From the NCBI GenBank assembly GCA_041649615.1, contig JBAZMT010000001.1:124001-188000 (forward strand): a stretch of 64,000 nt of DNA, in the 5' to 3' direction. The notes under the pieces are model-generated. The model was not told the DNA's origin, searched no databases, and saw only the letters and a list, made by a program, of their open reading frames with translations. The DNA is from JALOAR01 sp041649615 (GTDB taxonomy: Bacteria; Patescibacteriota; Minisyncoccia; UBA6257; Colwellbacteraceae). Position numbers and translations under genes: made by a program. Positions 36,363 to 45,376 of this stretch are shown piece after piece. Numbering within the stretch: the first letter of the stretch is position 1; every line of letters begins with the position of its first letter.

Positions 36363-38876
36363 TTATAGGACTTTTTTGAGGTAACTTCCGGTAGCACTTC
36401 CGGCTTTTTTAACTATTTCTTCGGGTATACCCACGGCAACCACTTCTCCGCCGCGTTCGCCTCCTTCGGGACCCAAGTCTATCACCCAGTCCGCCGATTT
36501 GATGACGTCCAAGTTATGTTCTATCACGACCGCCGTGTTTCCGCGCGAGACAAGTTTTTGCACTACCTCCAAAAGTTTTCGCACGTCCTCAAAATGAAGT
36601 CCGGTGGTCGGCTCATCTAAAAGATAAATCGTTTTTCTCGTATCGCGTTTGCCGAGTTCCGCGGCGAGTTTAATCCTCTGGGCTTCTCCGCCCGAGAGTG
36701 TGGTCGCCGATTGTCCGATCTCCAAGTATCCTAGACCCACTTCTTCAAGAATTTTAAGTTTGTCCAAAAGCCAAGGAATGTCGTCAAAGAATTTAACCGC
36801 TTCTTCAACGGTCATTTTCAAGACGTCGTAAATATTTCTGTCCTTATACTCCACTTCAAGCGTTTCGCGGTCAAACCTTTTGCCGTGACAAACGTCGCAT
36901 TCCACGAAGACGGTCGGCAAGAAATGCATTTCTATCGCAATATAACCGTGTCCTTCGCAGTGTTCACACCTGCCTCCTGGAATGTTGAAGCTGAATCTTC
37001 CCGGTTTCCAACCTCTTATGCGGGCATCGGCGGTAGAGGCAAATAAATCTCTTACGTGAATCCAAGCGCCGACGTAAGTCGCCGGGTTGGAACGCGGCGT
37101 GCGGCCTATGGGAGATTGGTCAACGTTAATCACCCGATTCAGGTATTCAAGTCCGGTTATTGATTCCACGCCGTGCGTTCTTAAACTCGCATGATTGAAT
37201 TTATTGGCGAGAGCTTTGTATAAAACATCGTAAACGAGGGTGCTCTTTCCCGAACCGGAAACGCCGGTAACGGCGGTGAATCGGCCTATTGGAATGTTCA
37301 CGTCCGCGTTTTTCAAATTATTTTCGGTGACGTTTTTCAGTTTGATCATCGGAGTCGTTCGGCTTACGGGACGGCGTTCCAAGGGAGCCATGATTTTCTT
37401 TTCTCCGCGAAGATATTCAAGCGTGAGAGAATTCTGGTTTTTATCGTTTAGAATATCGGGAATGTCGCCTTTGGCCACGATCTTTCCGCCGTGAATGCCC
37501 GCAGCCGGCCCGAAGTCAACAAGATAATCGGAAGAACGGATGGTGTCTTCGTCGTGTTCCACGACAATTATCGTGTTGCCCAGATCGCGAAGCTCGTGGA
37601 GAGTTTTGATCAATTTTCCGTTGTCCCGCTGATGCAGGCCGATTGTCGGTTCATCCAAAATATAAAGGGTGCCCACCAATCGCGAACCGATCTGGGAAGC
37701 CAGTCTGATGCGTTGAGCTTCGCCGCCCGAAAGAGTTCCGGCTTTGCGATCAAGCGTCAGATAATCCAGTCCGACGTTATCCATAAATTTCAGCCGGCTT
37801 TCTATTTCTCTCATGGGGACTTCGGCGATTTCCCGGTCTTTTTCCGAAAGCCGGTCAAAAAGCTCTTTAAAGAATTCAAGCGATTCGGAGATGGAAAAAG
37901 CGGAGACTTCGGAAATGTTTTTTCCGTCAATCAAAACGCTCAAGGCTTCGGGACGAAGTCTCTTGCCAAGACAGCTCTCGCAAATCTCATCCGACCATAA
38001 TTCTTTGGTACCGATGCCGTGACACGCTTCGCAGGCTCCGTGCGGACTGTTGAAAGAGAATAATCTCGGCTCAATTTCGGGGAAAGAAAAGGCGTCTCTC
38101 GCGCAAGAAAGTTTTGCCGAAAACATCAGTGTCTCTTTTCCCGAAACCACGAGGACCGAATCATTCCCAAATTTCAAGGCGGATTCAACGGCTTCCGAGA
38201 GTCTTAATCGGTTGTCCTTGTCTCCCAGGTCAATGTTTGCCGGCAACCGATCTATCAGTATTTCAATCGTGTGTTCTTTGTACCGTTCCATCCGAATTTT
38301 GTCCCGAAGGGAGCGCGTTTCGCCGTCAATCCGAGCTTCGTGAAAACCGTTTGACAGAAAATCGTAAAGAAGCTGGTAATATTCCCCTTTTCTTCCCTTA
38401 ACGACCGGCGCGTAAATAGCAACGTTGTTTTTGAGTTTTTTGCCGCAGACGGAAATTATCGTGTCCACTATTTCCTCTAAACTCATTTTTCTTATTTCCT
38501 GTCCGCAGATAGGACAGTACGGACGGCCTACGCGCGCGAAAAGAACGCGGAGATAGTCGTATATTTCCGTTACGGTCGCGACCGTGGAACGAGGATTTGA
38601 GGAATGAGCTTTCTGGTCAATTGAAATGGCCGGAGAAAGGCCTTCTATATCATCAACGTCCGGCTTATCCAGTTTGCCCAAGAATTGGCGCGCGTAGGAA
38701 GAAAGAGACTCAATGTAGCGTCTTTGTCCTTCGGCGAATATGGTGTCAAAAGCCAAAGATGACTTGCCCGAACCGGAAAGGCCGGTAAAGACCGTCATTT
38801 TGCCGCGGGGTATCTCAAGATTTACATTCTTCAGATTGTGTTCTCTCGCTCCTTTTATGATTATTTTATCTTTCAT
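36363..38876 (-). CDS. uvrA: Excinuclease ABC subunit A, short form
   Basis: UvrA (837 aa) finds DNA lesions and loads UvrB. Two ABC ATPase modules: Walker A GLSGSGKSSLAFDTIF (near 32) and GVSGSGKSTLVYDVLY (near 545), signatures LSGGEAQRI in both halves, Walker B ILDEPTIGLH and LLDEPTTGLH. The UvrB-binding part has CPICGQEI. The second zinc module (CEHCEGHGYIAIEMHFL ... CDVCHGKRF) is intact. In the first half, the usual zinc module with an insert of about 100 residues is reduced to CEACHGIGTKELWSDEICE and SCLGKRL, and an expected CxxC upstream reads CARD. This explains most of the shortfall from about 940 residues. It starts 3 nt after the uvrB stop. Confidence 0.95.
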   Translation of the reverse strand: MKDKIIIKGAREHNLKNVNLEIPRGKMTVFTGLSGSGKSSLAFDTIFAEGQRRYIESLSSYARQFLGKLDKPDVDDIEGLSPAISIDQKAHSSNPRSTVATVTEIYDYLRVLFARVGRPYCPICGQEIRKMSLEEIVDTIISVCGKKLKNNVAIYAPVVKGRKGEYYQLLYDFLSNGFHEARIDGETRSLRDKIRMERYKEHTIEILIDRLPANIDLGDKDNRLRLSEAVESALKFGNDSVLVVSGKETLMFSAKLSCARDAFSFPEIEPRLFSFNSPHGACEACHGIGTKELWSDEICESCLGKRLRPEALSVLIDGKNISEVSAFSISESLEFFKELFDRLSEKDREIAEVPMREIESRLKFMDNVGLDYLTLDRKAGTLSGGEAQRIRLASQIGSRLVGTLYILDEPTIGLHQRDNGKLIKTLHELRDLGNTIIVVEHDEDTIRSSDYLVDFGPAAGIHGGKIVAKGDIPDILNDKNQNSLTLEYLRGEKKIMAPLERRPVSRTTPMIKLKNVTENNLKNADVNIPIGRFTAVTGVSGSGKSTLVYDVLYKALANKFNHASLRTHGVESITGLEYLNRVINVDQSPIGRTPRSNPATYVGAWIHVRDLFASTADARIRGWKPGRFSFNIPGGRCEHCEGHGYIAIEMHFLPTVFVECDVCHGKRFDRETLEVEYKDRNIYDVLKMTVEEAVKFFDDIPWLLDKLKILEEVGLGYLEIGQSATTLSGGEAQRIKLAAELGKRDTRKTIYLLDEPTTGLHFEDVRKLLEVVQKLVSRGNTAVVIEHNLDVIKSADWVIDLGPEGGERGGEVVAVGIPEEIVKKAGSATGSYLKKVL

Positions 38877-38879
38877 ACG

Positions 38880-40895
38880 TTAAAAACGTTTACGAATGGC
38901 GCGACCTTTAATGGTTTTGTCTTTATTCTTGCCTAATTTCTCTTCCAGGGTTTCTATCTCGTCCCGCAGAACGGCGGCGAGTTCAAAGTTCAAGTCATCT
39001 GCCGCATTTTTCATTTCCTCGGTTTTCCGCTTAAGCAATTTTTCCATTTCCGAATGAGACTTGCCGATGGGTCCCAATTCCACTTTAAGGATCTCTTCCA
39101 CGTCGGGAAGAATATCTTTGATTTCCCTTACGATCGTCTTCGGAGTAATGCCGTGACGCTTGTTATAAGCCACTTGAAGCTTTCTTCTTCTATCCGTTTC
39201 TTCCACGGCGCGTTTGACGGAGCGCGTCATTTCGTCAGCGTAAAGAATAACTTCTCCTTCAACGTTTCTCGCGGCACGGCCGATAGTCTGAATAAGGGAA
39301 GTTTCGTTCCGCAGAAATCCTTCCTTATCGGCGTCTAAAATTGCCACGAGCGACACTTCCGGCAAGTCCAGTCCTTCGCGTAAAAGATTAACGCCCACAA
39401 GCACGTCAAATTCTCCTTTGCGCAAAGCGGTCAATATTCTTACGCGATCAAGCGTTTTTATGTCGCTGTGAAGGTAATTGACTTTGATGCCAAGATGCCC
39501 CAGGTGTTCGCTTAAATCCTCCGCCATTTTTTTGGTAAGAGTCGTTACGAGACATCTTTTGCCTTTGCTCGCCATATCTTTCAGTCGGCCGATGAGATCG
39601 TTTACCTGGGAGGTGGCCGGCAGAACGGTAACACGCGGGTCAATCAATCCGGTCGGGCGAATGATCTGTTCCACCACTTGCGCCGATTTTTTGATCTCGT
39701 ATTCGCTCGGAGTCGCGGAAGTATAAATCACGTCGTTCACGCGTTCCTCAAACTCGGTATATTTCAGAGGTCTGTTATCCGCCGCGGAAGGAAGACGAAA
39801 ACCGTATTCAATAAGCGTTTTTTTCCGCGAAGCGTCTCCCTCGTACATTCCGCGTATTTGGGGCACAGAGACGTGCGATTCGTCTATGACGCATAAAAAA
39901 TCTTTGGGGAAATAGTCAAGCAAAGTGCTCGGCGCTTCGCCGGGTTTACGGCCCGACAGCGCTCGGGAATAATTTTCAATTCCGTTGCAGTAGCCGATTT
40001 CTTTTAACATCGCGATATCGGCTTTCGTTCTTCTTTCAAGACGTTCCGCTTCAAGAAACTTTTTTTCGCGCTCAAAGAAAGCCAATCTGTTTTTCAGTTC
40101 GGATTCAACTTCTTTTATGGCGCGTACGCGAGCGGGTTCTTCCGTAATGAAGTGCTTCGCGGGAGAAATCATTATTTCGCTCACGCTTGGAGTTTTTCCC
40201 GGAACAAATCCTTCCGTGGGGGATACCGCGAATATTTTTCCAACCATTCCTTTTTCGGCGCGAAAACTGTAAATGATCTCCTCGCTCGGAGGCATGATGT
40301 CCCAGTTGTCCCCGCGAACGCGGAAAGTGCCCCTTTTCAGATCGGCGTTCGTCCGATTGAATTGCAGACTGATCAATTTCTTCATCATTGATTCCCTCTT
40401 GAAATCGTCCCCTTCTTTGAGATGAAAAATATTTTCCTTATACGTTTCCGGAGCACCGAGGCCGTAAATGCAGGAAACGGAAGCGACTATGAGCACGTCC
40501 CGCCGCGTAAGGAGGCTTGAAGTTGCCGCGTGGCGAAGCTTGTCTATTTCTTCGTTTATCATCGCTTCTTTACCGATATAAGTGTCGCTTGAAGGAATGT
40601 AAGCTTCCGGCTGATAGTAGTCGTAGTAAGAAACGAAATAATGAACGGCGTTATCGGGAAAAAGCTCGCGAAATTCGTTACAAAGTTGAGCGGCCAGGGT
40701 TTTGTTATGAGCAATGACGAGAGTCGGGCGGTTAAGGCGTTCCACGACGTTTGCGACGGTAAACGTTTTTCCGGAACCGGTAACGCCCAAAAGAGTCTGC
40801 TTTTTAAATCCTTTTTTTATACCAGAAACCAGGGCTTTAATCGCCTTTGGCTGGTCTCCCGCCGGTTTGAATTTTGAAACTATTTTGAAATCCAT
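38880..40895 (-). CDS. uvrB: Excinuclease ABC subunit B
   Basis: UvrB (671 aa) is the helicase-like damage-verifying subunit that binds UvrC. Seen: FKPAGDQPKAIKALVSGIKK, Walker A LGVTGSGKTFTVANVV, the beta-hairpin region YYDYYQPEAYIPSSDTYIGK, DESHVSVPQIRGMYEGD, the helicase motifs VGVNLLREGLDLPEVSLVAI and QTIGRAARNVEGEVILYAD, and the C-terminal UVR motif MKNAADDLNFELAAVLRDEI. The frame reaches back to a TTG at 40904, but the ATG at 40895 fits. A promoter TTGCTA-18-TATAGA gives a short leader without SD. uvrB and uvrA form an operon. Confidence 0.96.
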   Translation of the reverse strand: MDFKIVSKFKPAGDQPKAIKALVSGIKKGFKKQTLLGVTGSGKTFTVANVVERLNRPTLVIAHNKTLAAQLCNEFRELFPDNAVHYFVSYYDYYQPEAYIPSSDTYIGKEAMINEEIDKLRHAATSSLLTRRDVLIVASVSCIYGLGAPETYKENIFHLKEGDDFKRESMMKKLISLQFNRTNADLKRGTFRVRGDNWDIMPPSEEIIYSFRAEKGMVGKIFAVSPTEGFVPGKTPSVSEIMISPAKHFITEEPARVRAIKEVESELKNRLAFFEREKKFLEAERLERRTKADIAMLKEIGYCNGIENYSRALSGRKPGEAPSTLLDYFPKDFLCVIDESHVSVPQIRGMYEGDASRKKTLIEYGFRLPSAADNRPLKYTEFEERVNDVIYTSATPSEYEIKKSAQVVEQIIRPTGLIDPRVTVLPATSQVNDLIGRLKDMASKGKRCLVTTLTKKMAEDLSEHLGHLGIKVNYLHSDIKTLDRVRILTALRKGEFDVLVGVNLLREGLDLPEVSLVAILDADKEGFLRNETSLIQTIGRAARNVEGEVILYADEMTRSVKRAVEETDRRRKLQVAYNKRHGITPKTIVREIKDILPDVEEILKVELGPIGKSHSEMEKLLKRKTEEMKNAADDLNFELAAVLRDEIETLEEKLGKNKDKTIKGRAIRKRF

Positions 40896-40966
40896 GACGC
40901 GCAAAACCCCCGCCGCTTTGCTCTATAGGGGGTATGGGGCTACTTTAGCAATATGCGCGCCTGCAG

Positions 40967-40995
40967 TCAAAAAAGCTCCTGCTTAAAGCAAGAGC
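40967..40995 (-). terminator. Terminator of the 41012-41512 gene
   Basis: Minus strand: GCTCTTGC-TTTAA-GCAGGAGC followed by six T. Confidence 0.8.
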
Positions 40996-41011
40996 CGTTT
41001 TATGATACTTC

Positions 41012-41512
41012 TTAGAAGGTCAAAGCTTCCTCACAGGGAAATAACTCTCTGTTGAATCCTATGAAAGCCATTCCCTCGGAAGCGTTATATATCTCGTCTT
41101 TGTAGTAGCTGGTGAGTTCCAGCGTGTATCTCTCAAGGTCTATGGCGAGCCAGTAATCAAGTCCTTCGTGATTCGGCCACATATACGGTGGGCTGTGGGG
41201 AAATATCAATTTTTTGATTCCCCAAACACTAACCTCCAAAGGTGAAAGGGTTATGAATGAGTGAAGAGCAATGGACATGAAAGGAAGAGAAAGATTTTTG
41301 GTTCTTGCGGCCGCGAGAAACTGTTCCAAGCTATCAATCTCATCGGAGCGAAGGACAACCACGTTCACCTCGTAGGGATCAATTTTTCCTTCCAACAGTT
41401 TCCCTACGAGACGACCGGTTGATAATTTCCTCTTTTCAATGCGCTCCCGCCATTCTCCTCTCGGCAACAATTCTTCCACAAGGATAGAAAACGAAGCCAC
41501 TTCTTTAATCAT
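41012..41512 (-). CDS. Protein of unknown function (cassette gene)
   Basis: A 166-aa protein with mixed alpha/beta character and one Cys, in the last ten residues. Sequences such as VNVVVLRSDEIDSLEQFLAA and MSIALHSFITLSPLEVSVWG do not match a family I know. There is no signal peptide or membrane segment. The ATG follows AAGGAGG with 10 nt spacing; own promoter (41555-41583) and own terminator. It lies between uvrB and murD but is transcribed alone. Confidence 0.65.
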   Translation of the reverse strand: MIKEVASFSILVEELLPRGEWRERIEKRKLSTGRLVGKLLEGKIDPYEVNVVVLRSDEIDSLEQFLAAARTKNLSLPFMSIALHSFITLSPLEVSVWGIKKLIFPHSPPYMWPNHEGLDYWLAIDLERYTLELTSYYKDEIYNASEGMAFIGFNRELFPCEEALTF

Positions 41513-41554
41513 CAGGGGTAACCTCCTTTTTTAAAGTATTAATTATCTCTGGGG

Positions 41555-41583
41555 ATGGTAGCGGTTTTAACTTGTCGCGTCAA
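41555..41583 (-). promoter_or_regulatory. Promoter of the 41012-41512 gene
   Basis: Minus strand: TTGACG (41578-41583), 17-bp spacer, TACCAT (41555-41560), then a leader of about 35 nt with AAGGAGG. Confidence 0.65.
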
Positions 41584-41598
41584 ACAAAATGCTCCGAT

Positions 41599-43011
41599 TT
41601 ACGCTCCGAATATTTTTTGGACGGCCAGATTGAACACGGATGCCCGATGCCGATAATCCTTGAATTCGTCAAAGCTCTGGCAACCGGGAGAAAAAACGAT
41701 CGCTTCCCCCGCTTTGGCCGTGTCTCTAGCGAGCGAAACGGCTTCCTCAATCGTCATGCATTTTTCGGAATGTACGCCCGTCTTCAATAGATCGCGTGCG
41801 ATTTGGTCTTTGGAAGAACCGAAAACGAGTACGCGTTTAACATTATATTCCGCGATGACTTTTCCCAAAGGAACAAAATCGCCCTCGGACATTCCTTCCC
41901 TTATTCCTCCCAAAATCAATACCGCGATATTCGGTATCGCTTTTACAGCCTCAATTGTCGCTAAAGGATCGGTGGATTTGCCGTCATTTATGATTTTCAC
42001 TCCGTCGTATTCGCCCATCAGTTCTTCGCGGTATTTTAATCCCCGGAAATTTTTTATTCCCTCCTCTATCGCGAAAGACGGGAGTTTAGAAACAAGACCG
42101 ACAAGCATTGCCGCTTCGGCGTTTTCCAAATTATGCTTTCCTTCCAGCTTGAAATCTTCGCGCGGAATTTTAACGGACCGGCCGGCATAAGAAACTTCAA
42201 GGGAATTCCCTCCGAAAGTAATCATTTCTCCGTGAATGTCTTCGTCTTCTTTAATCATTCCGTTTTCCAAAAGAGAACGATTAACAATCGCTATGTCTTC
42301 CGGCCCTTGGAAACGATAAATGTTTTTCTTTATTTCAACGTAATTGTCGTACGAGCCGGCATCGTCCAAGTGATGAGGAAAAATATTCGTGATAACGGCG
42401 ATATTCGGACTGGTTTTCAAATCCATCAAATGCCGGTGAGATATTTCAAAAAGAGCGAATCCGTTTTCGGTAAGCGTTTCAAGAGCGAAAAAATCCCATT
42501 TGTCTTCCCGGTCGTTGCCCGAAAAACAAAACGGTACTCCCGAATTATCCAAAATATTTTTGACGAGCGCGGTCGTGGTTGATTTTCCCGCCGTTCCGGT
42601 AACGCCGATGGTTTTGCAGTCGGGAATGGAAAGAGCTAGTTCTATCGCTTGAATAAGGGTTATTTTTCCTTCTTTATCCAGTTCAATGACCGGCGCGTTT
42701 AGAGAAAGTCTTCTGTAGGCTTGCGGCACGATGACGGCATCTCCTTCACTTATACCTTTCGCGTAATCTTCTTCAAAGACCAGTTTTCCCGAAGAAAGAA
42801 ATTTATCCGCCATATGGCGCGCTTCATGTTCTTCATAAGCATCGGAAAAAGAAAGAAACGTTTCTTTGAACGCTTTTTCCTGAACAGAAACATGACCTAA
42901 GACGTCAAGATCGGCGGACAACAAATAATCAAAAGCCGCTCTTCCTTCTTGTCCGGCGACTCCCAAAACGTGGATTTTTTTGGCCGAGGCGATTTTTTCG
43001 GGTATTCTCAT
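41599..43011 (-). CDS. murD: UDP-N-acetylmuramoylalanine--D-glutamate ligase-type Mur ligase
   Basis: A 470-aa Mur ligase that adds an amino acid to the peptidoglycan precursor. The N-terminal Rossmann domain starts KIHVLGVAGQEGRAAFDYLL. The central ATPase has GVTGTAGKSTTTALVKNIL (near 137-155) and NIFPHHLDDAGSYDNYVEIK (the MurD-type HLD..gs...Y...K). The C-terminal domain has KIINDGKSTDPLATIEAVK, LILGGIREGMSEGDFVPL and FSPGCQSFDEFKDYRHRASV, whose SPG...FD.F.....RG pattern is typical of MurD. Length is normal. It lies 9 nt after a DUF4258 gene on the same strand. Confidence 0.88.
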   Translation of the reverse strand: MRIPEKIASAKKIHVLGVAGQEGRAAFDYLLSADLDVLGHVSVQEKAFKETFLSFSDAYEEHEARHMADKFLSSGKLVFEEDYAKGISEGDAVIVPQAYRRLSLNAPVIELDKEGKITLIQAIELALSIPDCKTIGVTGTAGKSTTTALVKNILDNSGVPFCFSGNDREDKWDFFALETLTENGFALFEISHRHLMDLKTSPNIAVITNIFPHHLDDAGSYDNYVEIKKNIYRFQGPEDIAIVNRSLLENGMIKEDEDIHGEMITFGGNSLEVSYAGRSVKIPREDFKLEGKHNLENAEAAMLVGLVSKLPSFAIEEGIKNFRGLKYREELMGEYDGVKIINDGKSTDPLATIEAVKAIPNIAVLILGGIREGMSEGDFVPLGKVIAEYNVKRVLVFGSSKDQIARDLLKTGVHSEKCMTIEEAVSLARDTAKAGEAIVFSPGCQSFDEFKDYRHRASVFNLAVQKIFGA

Positions 43012-43020
43012 TACCTCAAA

Positions 43021-43326
43021 TTATATAGTAAGGGCTTCTTCCATTTCTACGAGTACTTCCCGCGGTAAGGGTTCACCCGGACGGGTAACGCCGGGATACC
43101 GCCAGGCGGAAATTATTCGGCGCGAAGGCCCGTCTTCGGAGACCATAACCCAAACCTCAAATTCTTTTTTAATCGCCTTCTCTTTCCTCATCATGGCGAT
43201 CGTCTTCAAGGCAATACCCCGTTCAATTCTGTCCGGAGAATTCAAAACTCGGCGGACGCGGGTTTCCGAAAGAGAGTGTTGCCGCATTTTAAACCGGGAA
43301 TGTCTCGTCCAAAGGAGTTCTTTCAT
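43021..43326 (-). CDS. DUF4258-like small protein
   Basis: A 101-aa basic protein. WTRHSRFKMRQHSLSETRVR with VLNSPDRIERG, and later VWVMVSEDGPSRRIISAWRY, follow the DUF4258 pattern (H..rM..r.is...v..vl..p; a strand; r.I...w), a fold related to RelE/BrnT-type toxins. No antitoxin-like gene is next to it, so a toxin role is not supported. It may be co-transcribed with murD. Upstream lies an AT-rich repeat. Confidence 0.6.
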   Translation of the reverse strand: MKELLWTRHSRFKMRQHSLSETRVRRVLNSPDRIERGIALKTIAMMRKEKAIKKEFEVWVMVSEDGPSRRIISAWRYPGVTRPGEPLPREVLVEMEEALTI

Positions 43327-43339
43327 TAGAGAGTTTGGT

Positions 43340-43456
43340 AGAAGTCATAATTTTCAATTTTTAATTATCAATTTCTATTAAATTTCTAATGAATTAATTT
43401 CTTTAAACATTAGATATTGAAAATTTAATAAAAATTAGAAATTAGAAATTGAGGTT
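43340..43456. repeat. AT-rich intergenic repeat, copy 2
   Basis: Built from the same units as 35517-35612 (AATTTTCAA, AATTTCTAA, TTAGAAATTAGAAATTGA). It shares the exact AAATTTCTAATGAATTAATT (from 43380) with copy 1. It fills the gap between divergent DUF4258 and the glycosyltransferase gene and includes part of the latter's promoter. No coding potential seen. Confidence 0.75.
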
Positions 43457-43467
43457 TTCCTTTGCTG

Positions 43468-43473
43468 TATAAT
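43468..43473 (+). promoter_or_regulatory. -10 box of a leaderless promoter
   Basis: TATAAT ends 6 nt before the ATG at 43480. No good -35 is visible in the AT-rich repeat upstream. Confidence 0.6.
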
Positions 43474-43479
43474 GTAATT

Positions 43480-45300
43480 ATGGAACAATCGCGGTTCGGA
43501 AAGAAGTTTGTGGTAATAATCCTCGCTTTTATTATGGCGGGATCGCTTGCTTTGATGATCAATTCGTCTTTAAGAGAGTCGGCGACTATGGACGAGCTTG
43601 CGCACATACCGGCCGGGTATTCTTACGTTAGGTTTGGCGACTTGAGGCTTAATCCCGAGCATCCTCCCCTTCTTAAGGCGCTTTCGGCCGCACCTCTGCT
43701 TTTTTTGAATTTGAATTTCCCGACTGATGTGAGGGCGTGGACCGATGACGTGAACGGCCAGTGGAAAATGGGCACCATTTTTATTTATCAATCGGGCAAC
43801 AACGCCGACCTCGTAATTCAGCTTTCACGGATCGCACCGATGCTTTTTACCTTACTTCTTATTTTGTTTACCTGGCTTCTCGCAAAAAAAATAATGGGAG
43901 AAAAATGGGCTTTGGTGCCTGCGATTTTCGTAGCGTTTTCTCCTACTTTTCTTGCGCACGGACATTACGTGACGACCGACGTAGCGGCGGCTTTTGGAAC
44001 AATATCCGCTCTTTATTTTTTCATTAAAGCGATTGAAAAGAATACTTGGAAAAATCTGGCGATAGCCGGCGCATTTTTCGGAATAGCGCAGCTTTTAAAG
44101 TTTTCACTGTTTTTACTCGTTCCCTTCTTCGCGCTTCTCGCCGCCGTTTGGGGAACGGCCAAAGCGCTTCGCTCGGATAATAAAAAACTTAAAATCTGGC
44201 TTCGGGAAATACCAATCCAGCTTAAGAATCTGGCGGTCATTTTTGTGATCGGTTATATGCTCGTTTATCCGGTATACGCGCTTTTCACGAGAAACTACCC
44301 GATTGAGAAACAAGTTGCGGATACGGAGTTTATTTTAGGTTCCTATGCCGGAGGTCCCGACAAAAACGCTTGCGCCGAATTAAAAGTAAGGTGTCTTGCC
44401 GAGGTAACCATTAAAATGGCGGGCAATAAAATCTTAAGGCCTTACGGTGAATACGCGCTAGGATTTTTGATGGTCGGCCAACGAGCGACCGGCGGAAACA
44501 CGGGATATTTCTTGGGAGAGGTTTCGGGTGGCGGATGGAAGTCTTATTTCCCGGTGGTTTACGCGCTTAAGGAGCCTTTGCCTTTGATAATTCTCGCTCT
44601 AATCGCGCTTGGAATGAGTGTTTACGCATTCATAAGAAAACCTTGGAAAAAGACAAAAAGGATACCCGATTTCGTTGCCACTCGTTTCCCTGAAATGGCT
44701 CTCGGCGTATTTATCTTCATTTACGCTTTATTGAGCATCAGCAGCCCTTTAAACATTGGCATCAGACATTTAATGCCGATATTGCCTTTTGTTTATATTT
44801 TGTCCACAGAGACCGTTAGATTGAAATTTGGAAAAGCGGCAAAACCGGTTTTGATCGCGGCGATCGCTTGGCTTGGCGTCGGGACGGCGCTCGCGACTCC
44901 ATATTACATTTCTTACTTCAACGAAATTGGCGGAGGGGTAAATAACGGGTATAAATACGTTACCGATTCAAATTACGACTGGGGACAAGATTTAAAACGT
45001 TTAACTAAATTCGTTAACGACAACAATGTAGAAAAAATCGCCGTTGATTATTTCGGCGGAGGAAATCCGAAATATTATATGGGCGAGGATAAAGTGGAAT
45101 ACTGGTGGTCCGCCAAGGGTAATCCGGCAAATGAAGGAATAGAATGGTTTGCGCTCTCGGTGAATACTTTGCAACAAGCAAAGGCAACGCCGCATGAAGG
45201 GTTCATTCAAAAAGAAGAAGATAAGTATGATTGGCTAAAGAATCCCTACGAGCCTTATGCCAAAGCGGGAACTTCAATATTCATTTATAAACTGAAATAA
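43480..45300 (+). CDS. Membrane glycosyltransferase, GT39/ArnT-like
   Basis: A 606-aa multi-pass protein with about ten membrane segments. The first loop after helix 1 has the catalytic-type acidic motif SATMDELAHIPAGYSYVRFG and DLRLNPEHPPLLKALSAAPL, characteristic of lipid-linked sugar transferases of the GT39/GT83 kind. Later segments have ISSPLNIGIRHLMPILPFVY. The C-terminal soluble tail includes TDSNYDWGQDLKRLTKFV. It probably moves a sugar from a polyprenyl carrier to a protein or lipid outside the membrane; the acceptor is unknown. Start set at ATG 43480 (not TTG 43462) because TATAAT ends 6 nt upstream. It opens a locus of exported proteins. Confidence 0.85.
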   Translation: MEQSRFGKKFVVIILAFIMAGSLALMINSSLRESATMDELAHIPAGYSYVRFGDLRLNPEHPPLLKALSAAPLLFLNLNFPTDVRAWTDDVNGQWKMGTIFIYQSGNNADLVIQLSRIAPMLFTLLLILFTWLLAKKIMGEKWALVPAIFVAFSPTFLAHGHYVTTDVAAAFGTISALYFFIKAIEKNTWKNLAIAGAFFGIAQLLKFSLFLLVPFFALLAAVWGTAKALRSDNKKLKIWLREIPIQLKNLAVIFVIGYMLVYPVYALFTRNYPIEKQVADTEFILGSYAGGPDKNACAELKVRCLAEVTIKMAGNKILRPYGEYALGFLMVGQRATGGNTGYFLGEVSGGGWKSYFPVVYALKEPLPLIILALIALGMSVYAFIRKPWKKTKRIPDFVATRFPEMALGVFIFIYALLSISSPLNIGIRHLMPILPFVYILSTETVRLKFGKAAKPVLIAAIAWLGVGTALATPYYISYFNEIGGGVNNGYKYVTDSNYDWGQDLKRLTKFVNDNNVEKIAVDYFGGGNPKYYMGEDKVEYWWSAKGNPANEGIEWFALSVNTLQQAKATPHEGFIQKEEDKYDWLKNPYEPYAKAGTSIFIYKLK

Positions 45301-45329
45301 TTGACTTTTTCTCTAAATTGTGCTATAGG
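45301..45329 (+). promoter_or_regulatory. Promoter of the 45377-46102 gene
   Basis: TTGACT (45301-45306), 17-bp spacer, TATAGG (45324-45329), then a leader of about 40 nt with AAAGGGGG. Confidence 0.65.
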
Positions 45330-45376
45330 AGAAGCATAGGATTCTTACCAAATAAATAAGAAAGGGGGCGGCCAAT

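Noticed and set aside
43462..43479. TTG start six codons upstream of the GT39 gene
   Set aside because: It would place the -10 box TATAAT inside the coding region; ATG 43480 fits a leaderless start.
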